Positions 33,976 through 41,529 of a stretch of DNA of 64,000 nt are shown here, one piece after another; within the stretch, counting starts at the first letter, position 1; every line of letters begins with the position of its first letter. The notes below the pieces were generated by a model. It saw nothing but the letters and a program-made list of their open reading frames with translations, was not told where the DNA came from and did no database searches. Origin of the DNA: CATOSD01 sp965226695 (lineage in GTDB: Bacteria > Chloroflexota > Dehalococcoidia > Lucifugimonadales > CATOSD01); contig OZ245405.1 in the NCBI GenBank assembly GCA_965226695.1, forward strand, positions 2,790,001-2,854,000, given 5' to 3'. Both the position numbers and the translations under genes were made by a program.

Positions 33976-35891
33976 CTCGCTTCGACTGGGGCGGGCTTCC
34001 TGGAGCCCCTGGAAAACAGGCCGGGTATGGTCTCATTAACCAACATGTAGACGACCGGCACCACAATCAACGTAAACGCCGTGGAGGTGATGAGACCGCC
34101 TATGACCACCGTTGCCAACTCAGCGCTGATGATGCCGCCCGCGTGCGATACGAAGGCCGCCAGGGGAAGCAGCGCGAAGCTGGTGGTGATCGCCGTCATC
34201 AGGATGGGTCTGAGCCGTGTTCGGCCGCCCTCGATCAGCGCGTCGATCTCCTGCTGCACGAGCCTTCCCATGGCCTGCGTGTTCTCGGCGACGATGCGGG
34301 CTGACCGCAGGCCGTCCGTTCGGGTCACGCTCGCGGGCGCCCGGGCCACCGTTACGCTCGCGATCTGTCCCAGGGGCGCCGCTCCGGCCGGCCCCGCAAT
34401 CGTGAGCCTCTTCAGGCTGTCGACGTCGGCCACGCCTCCAGGTCGCCCTATCAGCACAACGTCCACCTCGTCGCCGTCCAGGTTCAGCGTGGCGACAGAC
34501 TGACCGGCCAGGTGTTGTCGTACCTGGAACGCCACGGACTGCGCGGTCAGGCCCAGCCCGGCCGCTTTCGCCGGATCCACGTCGAAGATGATCTCCTCAC
34601 TCTCCTCGGCGGTGTCGTCGGACACGTTCACCAGGCCCTCTAACGCCCTCAACCTGTCCGCCAGCTCCAGGGCGACCGACGAAATGTCGTCGTAGTCAGC
34701 ACCGGTGATGGTGACCTCCAGCCCCGACTGTGGCGGCCCTGCGCTGAGCTCGTTTACCGATATGGTCCTCCCGGGTACGCCCTCGAGCTGCTCGCGAATT
34801 TGGGCCGCGGTGTCTTCGGGCGCGTCGTCCTCGAGTTGCAGCAATATGGTTGCGCGGTCGAATCCTCCGGACGAGCCGCCCACCCTGCCGGTCGGGCTGC
34901 CTATCTGTGTAGCGTAGATGGTCGCCAGGCCGCCCACCTGGCGCTCGACCTTAGCGGCCTCTTGTACGGTCCCCTCGATAGACGTTCCAGGCGCCATCAC
35001 CATCTCGATCCGCACGATCCTGTCGCCGCCGGACGGGAACAGCGTCACCGGTATGAGCGGGATCAGGGCCAGGCTCGCGGCGACGAGCGCGACCGCGACG
35101 GCGATGGTGACGGCCTTGTGTGAGAGCGCCCACCTGAGCACGGGAGCGTACGCGCGCTGCATCCAGCTCTCCGTCTCGACCAGGTCCTCCTCGTCACTCA
35201 AGCTGACCCGCTCGTCGGAGGGACGCAACAGGTACGCGCCAAGCACGGGAATTGAGGTCAGCGCCACGACGAGAGACGCCACAAGGGCGAAACTGACCGC
35301 GACCGCGAACGGGAAGAAGAACGAGCCTACGAGCCCTTCGAGGAAGATGAGCGGCACGAATACGGCTATGGTCGTCAGCGTGGAAGCCGTGATGGCCGGG
35401 CCGACCTCCACCGTGGCCTGCAGCGCGGCGCGCCATCGCTCGCGGCCTCCCTGGATGTGCCGATAGAGGTTCTCGAGCAGCACGGGGAAAGCGTCGGGTG
35501 TGACTCGCGCAGCGTTGGGAGGCTCGACGGTGGAGGGGAAGTCGATGGCGTCCAGGCTGGCGTTCAGGGCCTGCTCCGCCTTAGCCATGTCGGTCCCGAA
35601 CTCGAAGCTGCCCGATACCACCGCGAGGAAACCGCTCGACACAGACTGCACGGAGTCGATACCGTCGATGCCCAGCATCGCCGTCTCGATCGGGGCCGTA
35701 ACGTCGCGCACGACGGCGTCGGGGCCGGCCGAGGGGTAGATTGCGGTAACGGTTATGAGCGGGAACTCGATTTCAGGAAACAACTCTACGGGCATGTTCC
35801 GGTAGGTGAACACACCGAAGGCCAATAGCAGGACGATTGAAAGCACCGTGACTACGCGCCTGCGTATGGCAAGTTCCGTTACAAAGCGCAT
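33972..35891 (-). CDS. RND-family efflux pump with two large in-frame internal deletions
   Basis: Reads as an AcrB/HAE1-type RND transporter, but is 639 residues instead of ~1020. Residues 1-138 are TM1 and the first porter segment. At FPVL/LENLYRH (~138-141) the sequence jumps to the end of TM4 and TM5-TM6. Residues 250-540 contain TM7 and the second porter segment; at QQEIDALIEGGRTRLRPIL (~546-563) it jumps again to TM11-TM12. Thus TM2-4 and TM8-10 are absent, including the TM4 Asp pair and TM10 Lys that relay protons. Both joins keep frame. It is coupled to the SulP gene by a TTGA overlap; no membrane fusion protein is adjacent. Likely inactive as a normal pump, or an assembly artefact. 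Confidence 0.85.
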   Translation of the reverse strand: MRFVTELAIRRRVVTVLSIVLLLAFGVFTYRNMPVELFPEIEFPLITVTAIYPSAGPDAVVRDVTAPIETAMLGIDGIDSVQSVSSGFLAVVSGSFEFGTDMAKAEQALNASLDAIDFPSTVEPPNAARVTPDAFPVLLENLYRHIQGGRERWRAALQATVEVGPAITASTLTTIAVFVPLIFLEGLVGSFFFPFAVAVSFALVASLVVALTSIPVLGAYLLRPSDERVSLSDEEDLVETESWMQRAYAPVLRWALSHKAVTIAVAVALVAASLALIPLIPVTLFPSGGDRIVRIEMVMAPGTSIEGTVQEAAKVERQVGGLATIYATQIGSPTGRVGGSSGGFDRATILLQLEDDAPEDTAAQIREQLEGVPGRTISVNELSAGPPQSGLEVTITGADYDDISSVALELADRLRALEGLVNVSDDTAEESEEIIFDVDPAKAAGLGLTAQSVAFQVRQHLAGQSVATLNLDGDEVDVVLIGRPGGVADVDSLKRLTIAGPAGAAPLGQIASVTVARAPASVTRTDGLRSARIVAENTQAMGRLVQQEIDALIEGGRTRLRPILMTAITTSFALLPLAAFVSHAGGIISAELATVVIGGLITSTAFTLIVVPVVYMLVNETIPGLFSRGSRKPAPVEAS

Positions 35892-36162
35892 GAGTTGTGG
35901 TTGCCACCCCTAGACGTGGTCGGTCCAAATGCTGGCGCGTGAGAGACGCCGCGGGAGCGCACCGCGCCGTACAGGGCCGCACGGGTACGACCATCCCGTT
36001 AAGTATAGGGCATACGCGCCCACATTTCTTTCGCCCCGGCCGGGTCGCAGCCTGTTTGCGGTGGAGCGACTGTGTTAGGCTAACCGCGTGGCGAACGGCG
36101 GATTCCCCGGTGCATGAGGCAGCCATTCGCGCCCGCGCAGACACCGAAGGACGATTTGGAAA

Positions 36163-36834
36163 ATGTCTCACAACCAGGCGACCCAGGTCACCGCTCAGGA
36201 CGTGATGGAACGCCTTGGGAAACGCTACGGGCCGGTCGAGTGGGAGCACAGATACGATCCGGCGTCCGAGTTGGTGTACACGATCTTGTCGCAGCACACC
36301 TCCGACATCAATTCGGAGCGTGCCTTCAACAACCTGATGGCCAGGTTCGGCAGCGTAGAAGGCGTCGCCAACGCGCCTGTCGACGAGATCGAAGACGCCA
36401 TACGCATGGGGGGGCTGGCCCGCGTCAAGGCTCCCAGGATCAAGGCCATACTCGACAAGATAGCCCAAGACGTAGGCTCGTTCGACCTGTCGTTCCTGGG
36501 AGAAATGCCTATGGCCGAGGCGAAGGAGTGGCTGAAAGCCCTGCCCGGCGTGGGTCCTAAGACTGCGGCAATCGTGCTGTGCTTCGCGCTGGGAATGCCC
36601 GCCATGCCGGTGGACACGCACATCTACCGCGTGTCGAAGAGGCTGGGCCTAATCGATCAGCGCACCAACGCCGAGCGGGCGCACGACATCCTGGAGCCGA
36701 TGGTGGCGAGCGAGGACGTGTTCGCCTTCCACATGTACCTCATCCGGCACGGTAGGGACACCTGCAAGGCGCAGCGTCCGCGCTGCGACGAATGCGTCCT
36801 CTCGTGGGGGTGCGCCTGGCTCAAGGCTGGCTAG
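36163..36834 (+). CDS. nth: Endonuclease III (DNA glycosylase/AP lyase)
   Basis: Base-excision repair enzyme removing oxidised pyrimidines. The 223-residue product has the helix-hairpin-helix LPGVGPKTAAIVL with the catalytic Lys, the catalytic Asp in MPVDTHIYRVSKRLG, and a C-terminal [4Fe-4S] motif C-x6-C-x2-C-x5-C (CKAQRPRCDECVLSWGC). The ribosome site is poor. The 3' end overlaps rplS by 4 nt in convergent orientation. The related repair gene mutM lies 600 bp away. Confidence 0.95.
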   Translation: MSHNQATQVTAQDVMERLGKRYGPVEWEHRYDPASELVYTILSQHTSDINSERAFNNLMARFGSVEGVANAPVDEIEDAIRMGGLARVKAPRIKAILDKIAQDVGSFDLSFLGEMPMAEAKEWLKALPGVGPKTAAIVLCFALGMPAMPVDTHIYRVSKRLGLIDQRTNAERAHDILEPMVASEDVFAFHMYLIRHGRDTCKAQRPRCDECVLSWGCAWLKAG

Positions 36835-37172
36835 TAGCGCCGCTCCTTGATGCGCGCGGCCCTTCCGGACCTGCCCCTCAGGTAGTACAGCCGAGCGCGC
36901 CTGACCTTCCCGCGCCGGACCACCTTGACTCCCTCGACGTTCGGCGAGTGGCGCATGAACGTGCGCTCCACGCCAATCTCGTGGGTGACCCTGCGCACCG
37001 TGAAAGACGCGCCAGGGCCGCTTCCTCTGTCGCGGATGACCACGCCCTCGAAGACCTGCGTCCTCGTGCGGTTGCCTTCCGTGACTCTCGCGCTGACGCG
37101 GACGGTGTCCCCCGGGCTGAACTCCTCGATGTTGGGGTTGGGCTCGAGGCTGATGAGATTCGGCGCTTCCAT
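36831..37172 (-). CDS. rplS: 50S ribosomal protein L19
   Basis: Large-subunit protein at the 30S-50S interface. The 113-residue product has the L19 core FSPGDTVRVSARVTEGNRTR, VFEGVVIRDRGSG, SFTVRRVTHEIGVERTFMRH, SPNVEGVKVVRRGKVRRARL and YYLRGRSGRAARIKE. The start giving MEAPNLISLE was chosen because the promoter at 37224-37253 puts transcription start near 37217 and AGGA lies upstream. Unusually, rimM and trmD, its common neighbours, are absent; it stands alone, tail to tail with nth. Confidence 0.97.
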   Translation of the reverse strand: MEAPNLISLEPNPNIEEFSPGDTVRVSARVTEGNRTRTQVFEGVVIRDRGSGPGASFTVRRVTHEIGVERTFMRHSPNVEGVKVVRRGKVRRARLYYLRGRSGRAARIKERRY

Positions 37173-37223
37173 AATCAGATAGTCCTGTTTCGGCTGGTAT
37201 TGTCCATTTTTGGTTCGGTCAAA

Positions 37224-37253
37224 ATTGTAACGCCCGCGGGCTGCCGAGCGCAA
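37224..37253 (-). promoter_or_regulatory. Promoter of rplS
   Basis: Minus strand TTGCGC (37248-37253), 18-bp spacer, TACAAT (37224-37229). The leader to the rplS start is ~45 nt. Same -10 hexamer and spacing as the aroG promoter. Confidence 0.65.
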
Positions 37254-37434
37254 GTCGATTTCCCAACCCCAACCTGTCCCGGTTCAGCCGGAATGCCGGA
37301 AGTAAAGACGGACGAGCTCTTGGGGCGCTCGTGGCCGGCCTGAGACCAACCCTGACCTTTAACCTCCCTACCCAAGCTGCTAATCTGCCCGAAACAACGA
37401 CGTTTCGATCATCCTGGAAGAACGCGGGGTCACA

Positions 37435-38256
37435 ATGCCGGAAGCGCCCGATCTGGAGGTAGTCCGCGAGTTCCTGGAGTCCCGAGCCGTAGGCGCCCAG
37501 GTCGAGCGCGCCGAGGTGGTGCGGCCCGGAGTGCTTCGCTCGCTGTGCGGGGACATGCCCGCCGACGCCGCAGGGCGCGAGCTAGCAGCGGTCGAACGGC
37601 GGGGCAAATTCCTCACGCTGCGGCTGTCCGGCGATCGGCGGCTTGTCGTCAACCCTATGCTCGCGGGCGCCTTCCAGTACTGCGCACCGGGCGACCGCCG
37701 GTTCAAGCGCACCTTCTTCACCATCACGTTGTCCAACGGCCGAGAGATCCGCTATCTGGACGAGCGCCAGATGGGAAGGGCCTACTACCTGGCTGAAGAC
37801 CAACTGGACCAAGTTCCGGGCCTGCACGAGCAAGGGTTCGATGTGCTCGACGGCCACTCGTTCGACGAGTTCCGCGAACGGCTTCGTCCCTTCAGGGGCG
37901 AAATCAAGGGCGTGATAACACGAGGCCGCGTCGTCGCGGGCGTCGGCAACGCCTACGCGGACGAGGTGCTATTCGAGGCGGGCATATACCCGTTTCGCAA
38001 GGTGAAGGCTCTCAGCGAGGACGAGTTGAAGCGCCTGCACCGAAAACTGCCGGAGGTGGTCGAACATGCCATCGAGGTGCTGCGGGAGCGGATGGGCGAA
38101 CGGACGCACGTCAAGCTGCGCGACTTTCTGCTGGTTCACAACAAGGGCGGCTCGCCCTGCCCCAGGTGCGGCAACGCCATCAGCCAGCTCACCGCGAACA
38201 GGCGCATCACCAGCTACTGCCGCCGCTGCCAGCCGGGGATGCTGCTGAGAAACTGA
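37435..38256 (+). CDS. mutM: Formamidopyrimidine-DNA glycosylase (Fpg/Nei family)
   Basis: Bifunctional glycosylase/AP lyase for oxidised purines such as 8-oxoguanine. The 273-residue protein starts MPEAPDLEVVREFL, so Pro2 (nucleophile) and Glu3 are in place after Met removal. Further marks: RRGKFLTLRLSG with the catalytic Lys, RYLDERQMGRAYYL, the GVGNAYADEVLFEAGIYP helix-two-turn-helix, and a C-terminal zinc finger CPRCG ... CRRCQ. Family: Fpg rather than plant-type Nei by the domain order. The gene is plus-strand, followed 30 nt later by the convergent aroG. Confidence 0.94.
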   Translation: MPEAPDLEVVREFLESRAVGAQVERAEVVRPGVLRSLCGDMPADAAGRELAAVERRGKFLTLRLSGDRRLVVNPMLAGAFQYCAPGDRRFKRTFFTITLSNGREIRYLDERQMGRAYYLAEDQLDQVPGLHEQGFDVLDGHSFDEFRERLRPFRGEIKGVITRGRVVAGVGNAYADEVLFEAGIYPFRKVKALSEDELKRLHRKLPEVVEHAIEVLRERMGERTHVKLRDFLLVHNKGGSPCPRCGNAISQLTANRRITSYCRRCQPGMLLRN

Positions 38257-38286
38257 ACTGTCCCCGGCGTGTGAGTATGAGGACCC

Positions 38287-39387
38287 CTAGTCCGCCTCGA
38301 CGGCCGCGGGCGCCTTCGCCACCGCGGGCGATACCGCTTCGCCCATCATGTCGTACGCGGACTCCAGCAACTCCTCCGTCTCGTCCCAACCAATGCAGGC
38401 GTCCGTAATCGACACTCCGTACTGGAGCGCGGACGGGCTGCTTACCAGCTTCTGGCTGCCCGGGAACAGATTGCTCTCCAACATGCAGCCTATGATGTCT
38501 TCATTGCCCGCCATGCGCTGCGCGACGACGTCCCGCATCGCTACCGACTGCAGCGTGTGGTCCTTGTTGGAATTGCCGTGGCTGCAATCGACGAGAAGCT
38601 GCGACCGGACACCCGCATCGCTCAGCAGCCGCTTGGATTCGGCCACCGTCTCGGCGTTGAAGTTGGGGCCGCTCCTGCCGCCCCTCAACACCAGGTGGCC
38701 GTCCGGGTTGCCCGTGGTGTGAACTATGCAAGTCTGGCCGTAGTGGTCTATGCCCAGGAAGGCGTGCGGCGACAGCGACGCGATCATTGCGTCCACCGCG
38801 ATCTGCGCGCTGCCATCGGTGCCGTTCTTGAAGCCGACCGGCATACTCAAACCGCTCGACATCTGCCGGTGTGTCTGGCTCTCGGTCGTGCGCGCTCCGA
38901 TGGTGGCCCAAGACACCAGGCCGGCCAGGTACTGCGGCACCACCGGATCCAGGAACTCCGTGCCGCAGTAGACGCCCATCTCGGCAATCCTAAGCAGCAG
39001 CGAGCGGGCGCGGTACAGCCCCTCGCCAATGTCGTAGGTGTCATTCAGGTGGGGGTCGTAGATCATCCCCTTCCAGCCAACGGTGGTGCGCGGCTTCTCG
39101 AAGTAGACGCGCATGATCACCAACAGGCGCTCTTCGAGCTTCTTGGACAGATCATACACGCGCTCGGCGTACTCCAGGGCGGCCCGCTCGTCGTGTATCG
39201 AGCAAGGGCCCACGATCATCATCATGCGCTTGTCTTCGCCGCGGAGTATCTCCTTGATCTGGCGCCGTCCCTCCAGCACCGACCGTTCCGCCGGGGGCGT
39301 AATGGGCAGCCGGTTGACGAGCGAAACAGGACTGATAAGAGGTTCGGTGCTGCTCACGTTTACATCTCTCGTTGGTGAGGGTTGCAT
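38287..39387 (-). CDS. aroG: 3-deoxy-7-phosphoheptulonate (DAHP) synthase, class I (AroG type)
   Basis: First enzyme of the shikimate pathway: PEP + erythrose 4-phosphate to DAHP. The 366-residue product has the AroG/F/H layout: N-terminal regulatory extension, then MMMIVGPCSIHDERAALEYA, RVYFEKPRTTVGWKG, GTEFLDPVVPQYLAGLVSWA, IGARTTESQTHRQMSSGLSM, GFKNGTDGS and DCSHGNSNKDH with the metal/substrate residues. The start at 39387 (MQPSPTRD) is supported by AAGGAAGGA; a further ATG 39 nt upstream lacks such a site. Its 200-nt leader contains a leader peptide gene and terminator (see 39438-39634), so expression is probably attenuated by aromatic amino acid supply, in addition to any feedback inhibition. 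Confidence 0.96.
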   Translation of the reverse strand: MQPSPTRDVNVSSTEPLISPVSLVNRLPITPPAERSVLEGRRQIKEILRGEDKRMMMIVGPCSIHDERAALEYAERVYDLSKKLEERLLVIMRVYFEKPRTTVGWKGMIYDPHLNDTYDIGEGLYRARSLLLRIAEMGVYCGTEFLDPVVPQYLAGLVSWATIGARTTESQTHRQMSSGLSMPVGFKNGTDGSAQIAVDAMIASLSPHAFLGIDHYGQTCIVHTTGNPDGHLVLRGGRSGPNFNAETVAESKRLLSDAGVRSQLLVDCSHGNSNKDHTLQSVAMRDVVAQRMAGNEDIIGCMLESNLFPGSQKLVSSPSALQYGVSITDACIGWDETEELLESAYDMMGEAVSPAVAKAPAAVEAD

Positions 39388-39437
39388 GAGTCCTTCCTTG
39401 TGCCGGGATTGCGGCGCATCGCGCACTACTGCGAGGC

Positions 39438-39470
39438 CAACAAAAACCCCAGCCGATTCGCCGGCTAGGG
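39438..39470 (-). terminator. Attenuator terminator in the aroG leader
   Basis: On the minus strand a 10-bp stem (ACCCTAGCCG, plus-strand 39461-39470, pairing with CGGCTGGGGT, 39445-39454; one G-U pair), 6-nt loop GCGAAT, followed by TTTTTGTT. It lies between the promoter and the aroG start, 51 nt before the gene, so it must be bypassed for expression. Confidence 0.85.
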
Positions 39471-39551
39471 TATGCTGGGCTGCCCTTGAATTAAGCTGAA
39501 TCTGTCAGAATCGCGGACACACAACCCCCCAACCGGCCGTAAATGTTCCGG
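39459..39551 (-). promoter_or_regulatory. Mutually exclusive leader RNA pairings (antiterminator) of aroG
   Basis: Reading 5' to 3' on the minus strand: segment 1 ACCGG (39547-39551) can pair with CCGGT of segment 2 (39531-39535). Segment 2 GCCGGTTGGGG (39526-39536) can instead pair over 11 bases (two G-U) with segment 3 CCCTAGCCGGC (39459-39469). Segment 3 is also the 5' arm of the terminator. Segment 1 is covered by a ribosome stalled on the Trp13/Phe15 codons (39552-39560), which would free segment 2 to form the antiterminator. Segment 2 lies inside the leader coding region and overlaps Trp23. Confidence 0.7.
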
Positions 39552-39596
39552 TAAAGAGCCAGCATCCACGGGGGCGATGTCCTCGAGGCCCGATCA
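39504..39596 (-). CDS. aroG leader peptide (30 residues, Trp/Phe-containing)
   Basis: A 31-codon frame (ATG 39596, TGA 39504) located between the aroG promoter and its attenuator terminator. It encodes 30 residues with Trp at 13 and 23 and Phe at 15, 19 and 30; five aromatic residues in 30. The middle reads GCWLFTGTFTAGWG. The ATG is only 8 nt downstream of the -10 box, so the transcript would be leaderless or nearly so and no ribosome site exists. Stop codon and terminator are 34 nt apart, the spacing expected if a ribosome at the stop covers segment 2 but leaves the terminator free. Coding is inferred from position and composition. Confidence 0.65.
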
Positions 39597-39604
39597 TCGT
39601 TTGC

Positions 39605-39634
39605 TATTGTAGATTCCTTCACAAGGAAGTGTCA
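39605..39634 (-). promoter_or_regulatory. Promoter of aroG with an inverted repeat in the spacer
   Basis: Minus strand TTGACA (39629-39634), 18-bp spacer, TACAAT (39605-39610). The spacer contains TTCCTT-3 nt-AAGGAA (39613-39627), a 6-bp inverted repeat that could be an operator for a repressor of aromatic synthesis. This is the best promoter in the window. Confidence 0.8.
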
Positions 39635-39831
39635 ATAGTTTTGCAAACGTTTCGGAATTCTCCCGACAAAATACCACTGCCGGAGTTTCGCGAATCGCCC
39701 CTGCTTTCGAGGCGGCCGTCGCGACCCGCAAAAACCGCCCACGCTTGCCCACCGGGACCGGCGCGGGTAGAATCAGCCGCGAGGGGCGCTGCCCATCACC
39801 CCACGCCCAAGCCGACGCTATGGAGGTTCCG

Positions 39832-40035
39832 ATGACACACAATGCGAGAGAGGCGCCGCTCGACGCCCTAAGGGCGGTCGCCGAGAGGGCCGGCCTTCGC
39901 CTTTCCGACGACGAGCTGCGAGAACTGAAGCCCGTTCACGACCGCTACGCGACGGAGGCCGCGCGTCTCCACGAAGCTCCGCTCGACGCCGAGGACCTGG
40001 CAGTGGTCTTCACGCCCAACGAGGTCGGCCGATGA
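39832..40035 (+). CDS. Small AtzG/GatC-like subunit (DUF4089-type)
   Basis: A 67-residue helical protein beginning MTHNAREAPLDALRAVAERA and ending APLDAEDLAVVFTPNEVGR. Length, composition, the C-terminal EDLA-x-VF-x-P pattern and its ATGA overlap with an amidase gene match AtzG-type subunits, the GatC-like partners that clamp AtzE-type amidases. It probably stabilises or completes the downstream amidase. Family assignment rests on pattern and context, not on strong identity. A ribosome site TGGAGG precedes the ATG. Confidence 0.7.
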   Translation: MTHNAREAPLDALRAVAERAGLRLSDDELRELKPVHDRYATEAARLHEAPLDAEDLAVVFTPNEVGR

Positions 40036-41438
40036 CACAGAGCAACACAGAGCTATGCCACCTAACCATCGGGCAGGCGGCGCCGCTTCTCGCCGGCGGT
40101 GAACTGTCTCCCGTGGAGCTGACGCGCGCGTTCCTCAACAGGATCGATCGCCTGGACTCTTCGCTCAACGCCTTCATCACCATCCTGGCGGACGAGGCGA
40201 TGGCGGAGGCGAGGACGGCGGAGGGGGAGATTCTGCGCGGCGACTATCTCGGCCCGCTCCACGGCGTGCCCATCGCCCTCAAGGACCTGTACGACACCGC
40301 CGGCGTGCTGACAACCGCCAGCTCCCGCGTGACGGCGGACAGGGTGCCCACCGAGGACGCGACCACCACCGCTAAGCTGCGGGAGGCCGGCAGCGTTCTG
40401 CTCGGCAAGCTCGCCATGCACGAGTTCGCGCTGGGCGGACCCGACCCGACTAACGGCTTCCCCCTCGCGCGAAACCCCTGGAATCTCGATCACATTCCGG
40501 GCGGCTCCAGCAGCGGCTCCGGCGCCGCGGTATCGGCCGGCTTGTGCATGGGCTCGCTCGGCTCGTGCACGGGCGGCTCGATTCGCGGCCCGGCGTCGTT
40601 CTGCGGCATGGTGGGGCTGAAGGCGACATACGGGCGAGTGAGCCGCTACGGCGTGGTTCCGCTGAGTTGGAGCCTGGACCACTGCGGCCCGATGACCTGG
40701 ACCGTCGAGGACTCGGCCATCATGCTCCAGGCCATAGCGGGCTACGACCCGAAGGACCCGACAACCAGCCGGGCGCCCGTGCCCGACTACTCGCGTTCAC
40801 TTGTCGCCGACGTCTCAGAGCTGCGCATCGGCGTCCCGCGCCACTTCTTCTTCCCCGACAGCGAAGATGTCGACAGTGAGGTGCTGGCCACGGTGGACGC
40901 CGCACTCGGCGTATTCGAGGACATGGGCGCGAAGGTCGAAGAGATTACCATACCCTCCCTGGAGTACGCGGGCGCGGCGCAGCCGGTCATCATGCTCAGC
41001 GAGGCGTTCGCATATCACCAGGCGAACCTGCGCAGCCGGCCCGACGACTTCGGCGAAATGGTGCGCGCCCGCTTCCGTGTGGGAGGGATGTTCGGCTCGG
41101 GCGACTACGTGCAGGCCCAGCGGGTGCGCGGCGTCATCAAGCGCGAGTTCGCGGACGCCATGCGCCGCTACGACGTCATAGTGTCACCCACGTCTTCCGC
41201 GCAGCCACCGCGTTTCGATGCCGTGGAACGCTTCGGCGTACCGCGTGGCCCCAGCTTCACCGGGCCCTACAACCTGACGGGTATGCCCGCAATATCCATC
41301 CCTTGCGGCTTCACGTCCGCGGGACTTCCCGTCGGCCTCCAGATAGCGGGCAAGCCATTCGACGAACCTACGGTGCTGAGGGCATCCTACGCCTACGAGC
41401 AGAGCGCCCGCTGGTTCGAGCGGCGCCCCCCGGTGTAA
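40032..41438 (+). CDS. Amidase signature-family hydrolase (AtzE/GatA-like)
   Basis: A 468-residue Ser-cisSer-Lys amidase: catalytic Lys in GVPIALKDLYDT, cis-Ser and Ser nucleophile in GGSSSGSGAAVSAGL and CTGGSIRGPASFCG, with the following VGLKATYGRVSRYGVVPL strand. The C-terminal part (SYAYEQSARWFERRPPV) is typical. Its start overlaps the stop of the AtzG-like gene (ATGA). True GatA would normally accompany gatB and gatC; neither gatB nor standard gatC is here, so a catabolic amidase (1-carboxybiuret or another amide) is more likely. Substrate unknown. Confidence 0.9.
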   Translation: MTQSNTELCHLTIGQAAPLLAGGELSPVELTRAFLNRIDRLDSSLNAFITILADEAMAEARTAEGEILRGDYLGPLHGVPIALKDLYDTAGVLTTASSRVTADRVPTEDATTTAKLREAGSVLLGKLAMHEFALGGPDPTNGFPLARNPWNLDHIPGGSSSGSGAAVSAGLCMGSLGSCTGGSIRGPASFCGMVGLKATYGRVSRYGVVPLSWSLDHCGPMTWTVEDSAIMLQAIAGYDPKDPTTSRAPVPDYSRSLVADVSELRIGVPRHFFFPDSEDVDSEVLATVDAALGVFEDMGAKVEEITIPSLEYAGAAQPVIMLSEAFAYHQANLRSRPDDFGEMVRARFRVGGMFGSGDYVQAQRVRGVIKREFADAMRRYDVIVSPTSSAQPPRFDAVERFGVPRGPSFTGPYNLTGMPAISIPCGFTSAGLPVGLQIAGKPFDEPTVLRASYAYEQSARWFERRPPV

Positions 41439-41451
41439 GGGCCGTCTATGA

Positions 41452-41487
41452 GGCTCTAACCCTCTCTCGAGGGAGAGGGTTAGAGCC
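41452..41487. repeat. Long REP-like palindrome after the amidase
   Basis: GGCTCTAACCCTCT (41452-41465) mirrored by AGAGGGTTAGAGCC (41474-41487) around CTCGAGGG; 14 perfect pairs plus inner ones. The core CCCTCT/AGAGGG relates it to the copies at 11862 and 62216. It is 14 nt past the amidase stop and may end its transcript. Confidence 0.7.
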
Positions 41488-41529
41488 TGCCCCGTACTCG
41501 ATACGGCGGTGAGGGTGGAGGCCGCCCCC

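Noticed and set aside
39430..39600. T-box riboswitch in the aroG leader
   Set aside because: The conserved T-box sequence (AGGGTGGnACCGCG) and specifier-loop layout are absent; the leader peptide model explains the structure better.
40032..41438. Glutamyl-tRNA amidotransferase subunit GatA
   Set aside because: No gatB nearby and the small partner resembles AtzG more than GatC; kept as a generic amidase.
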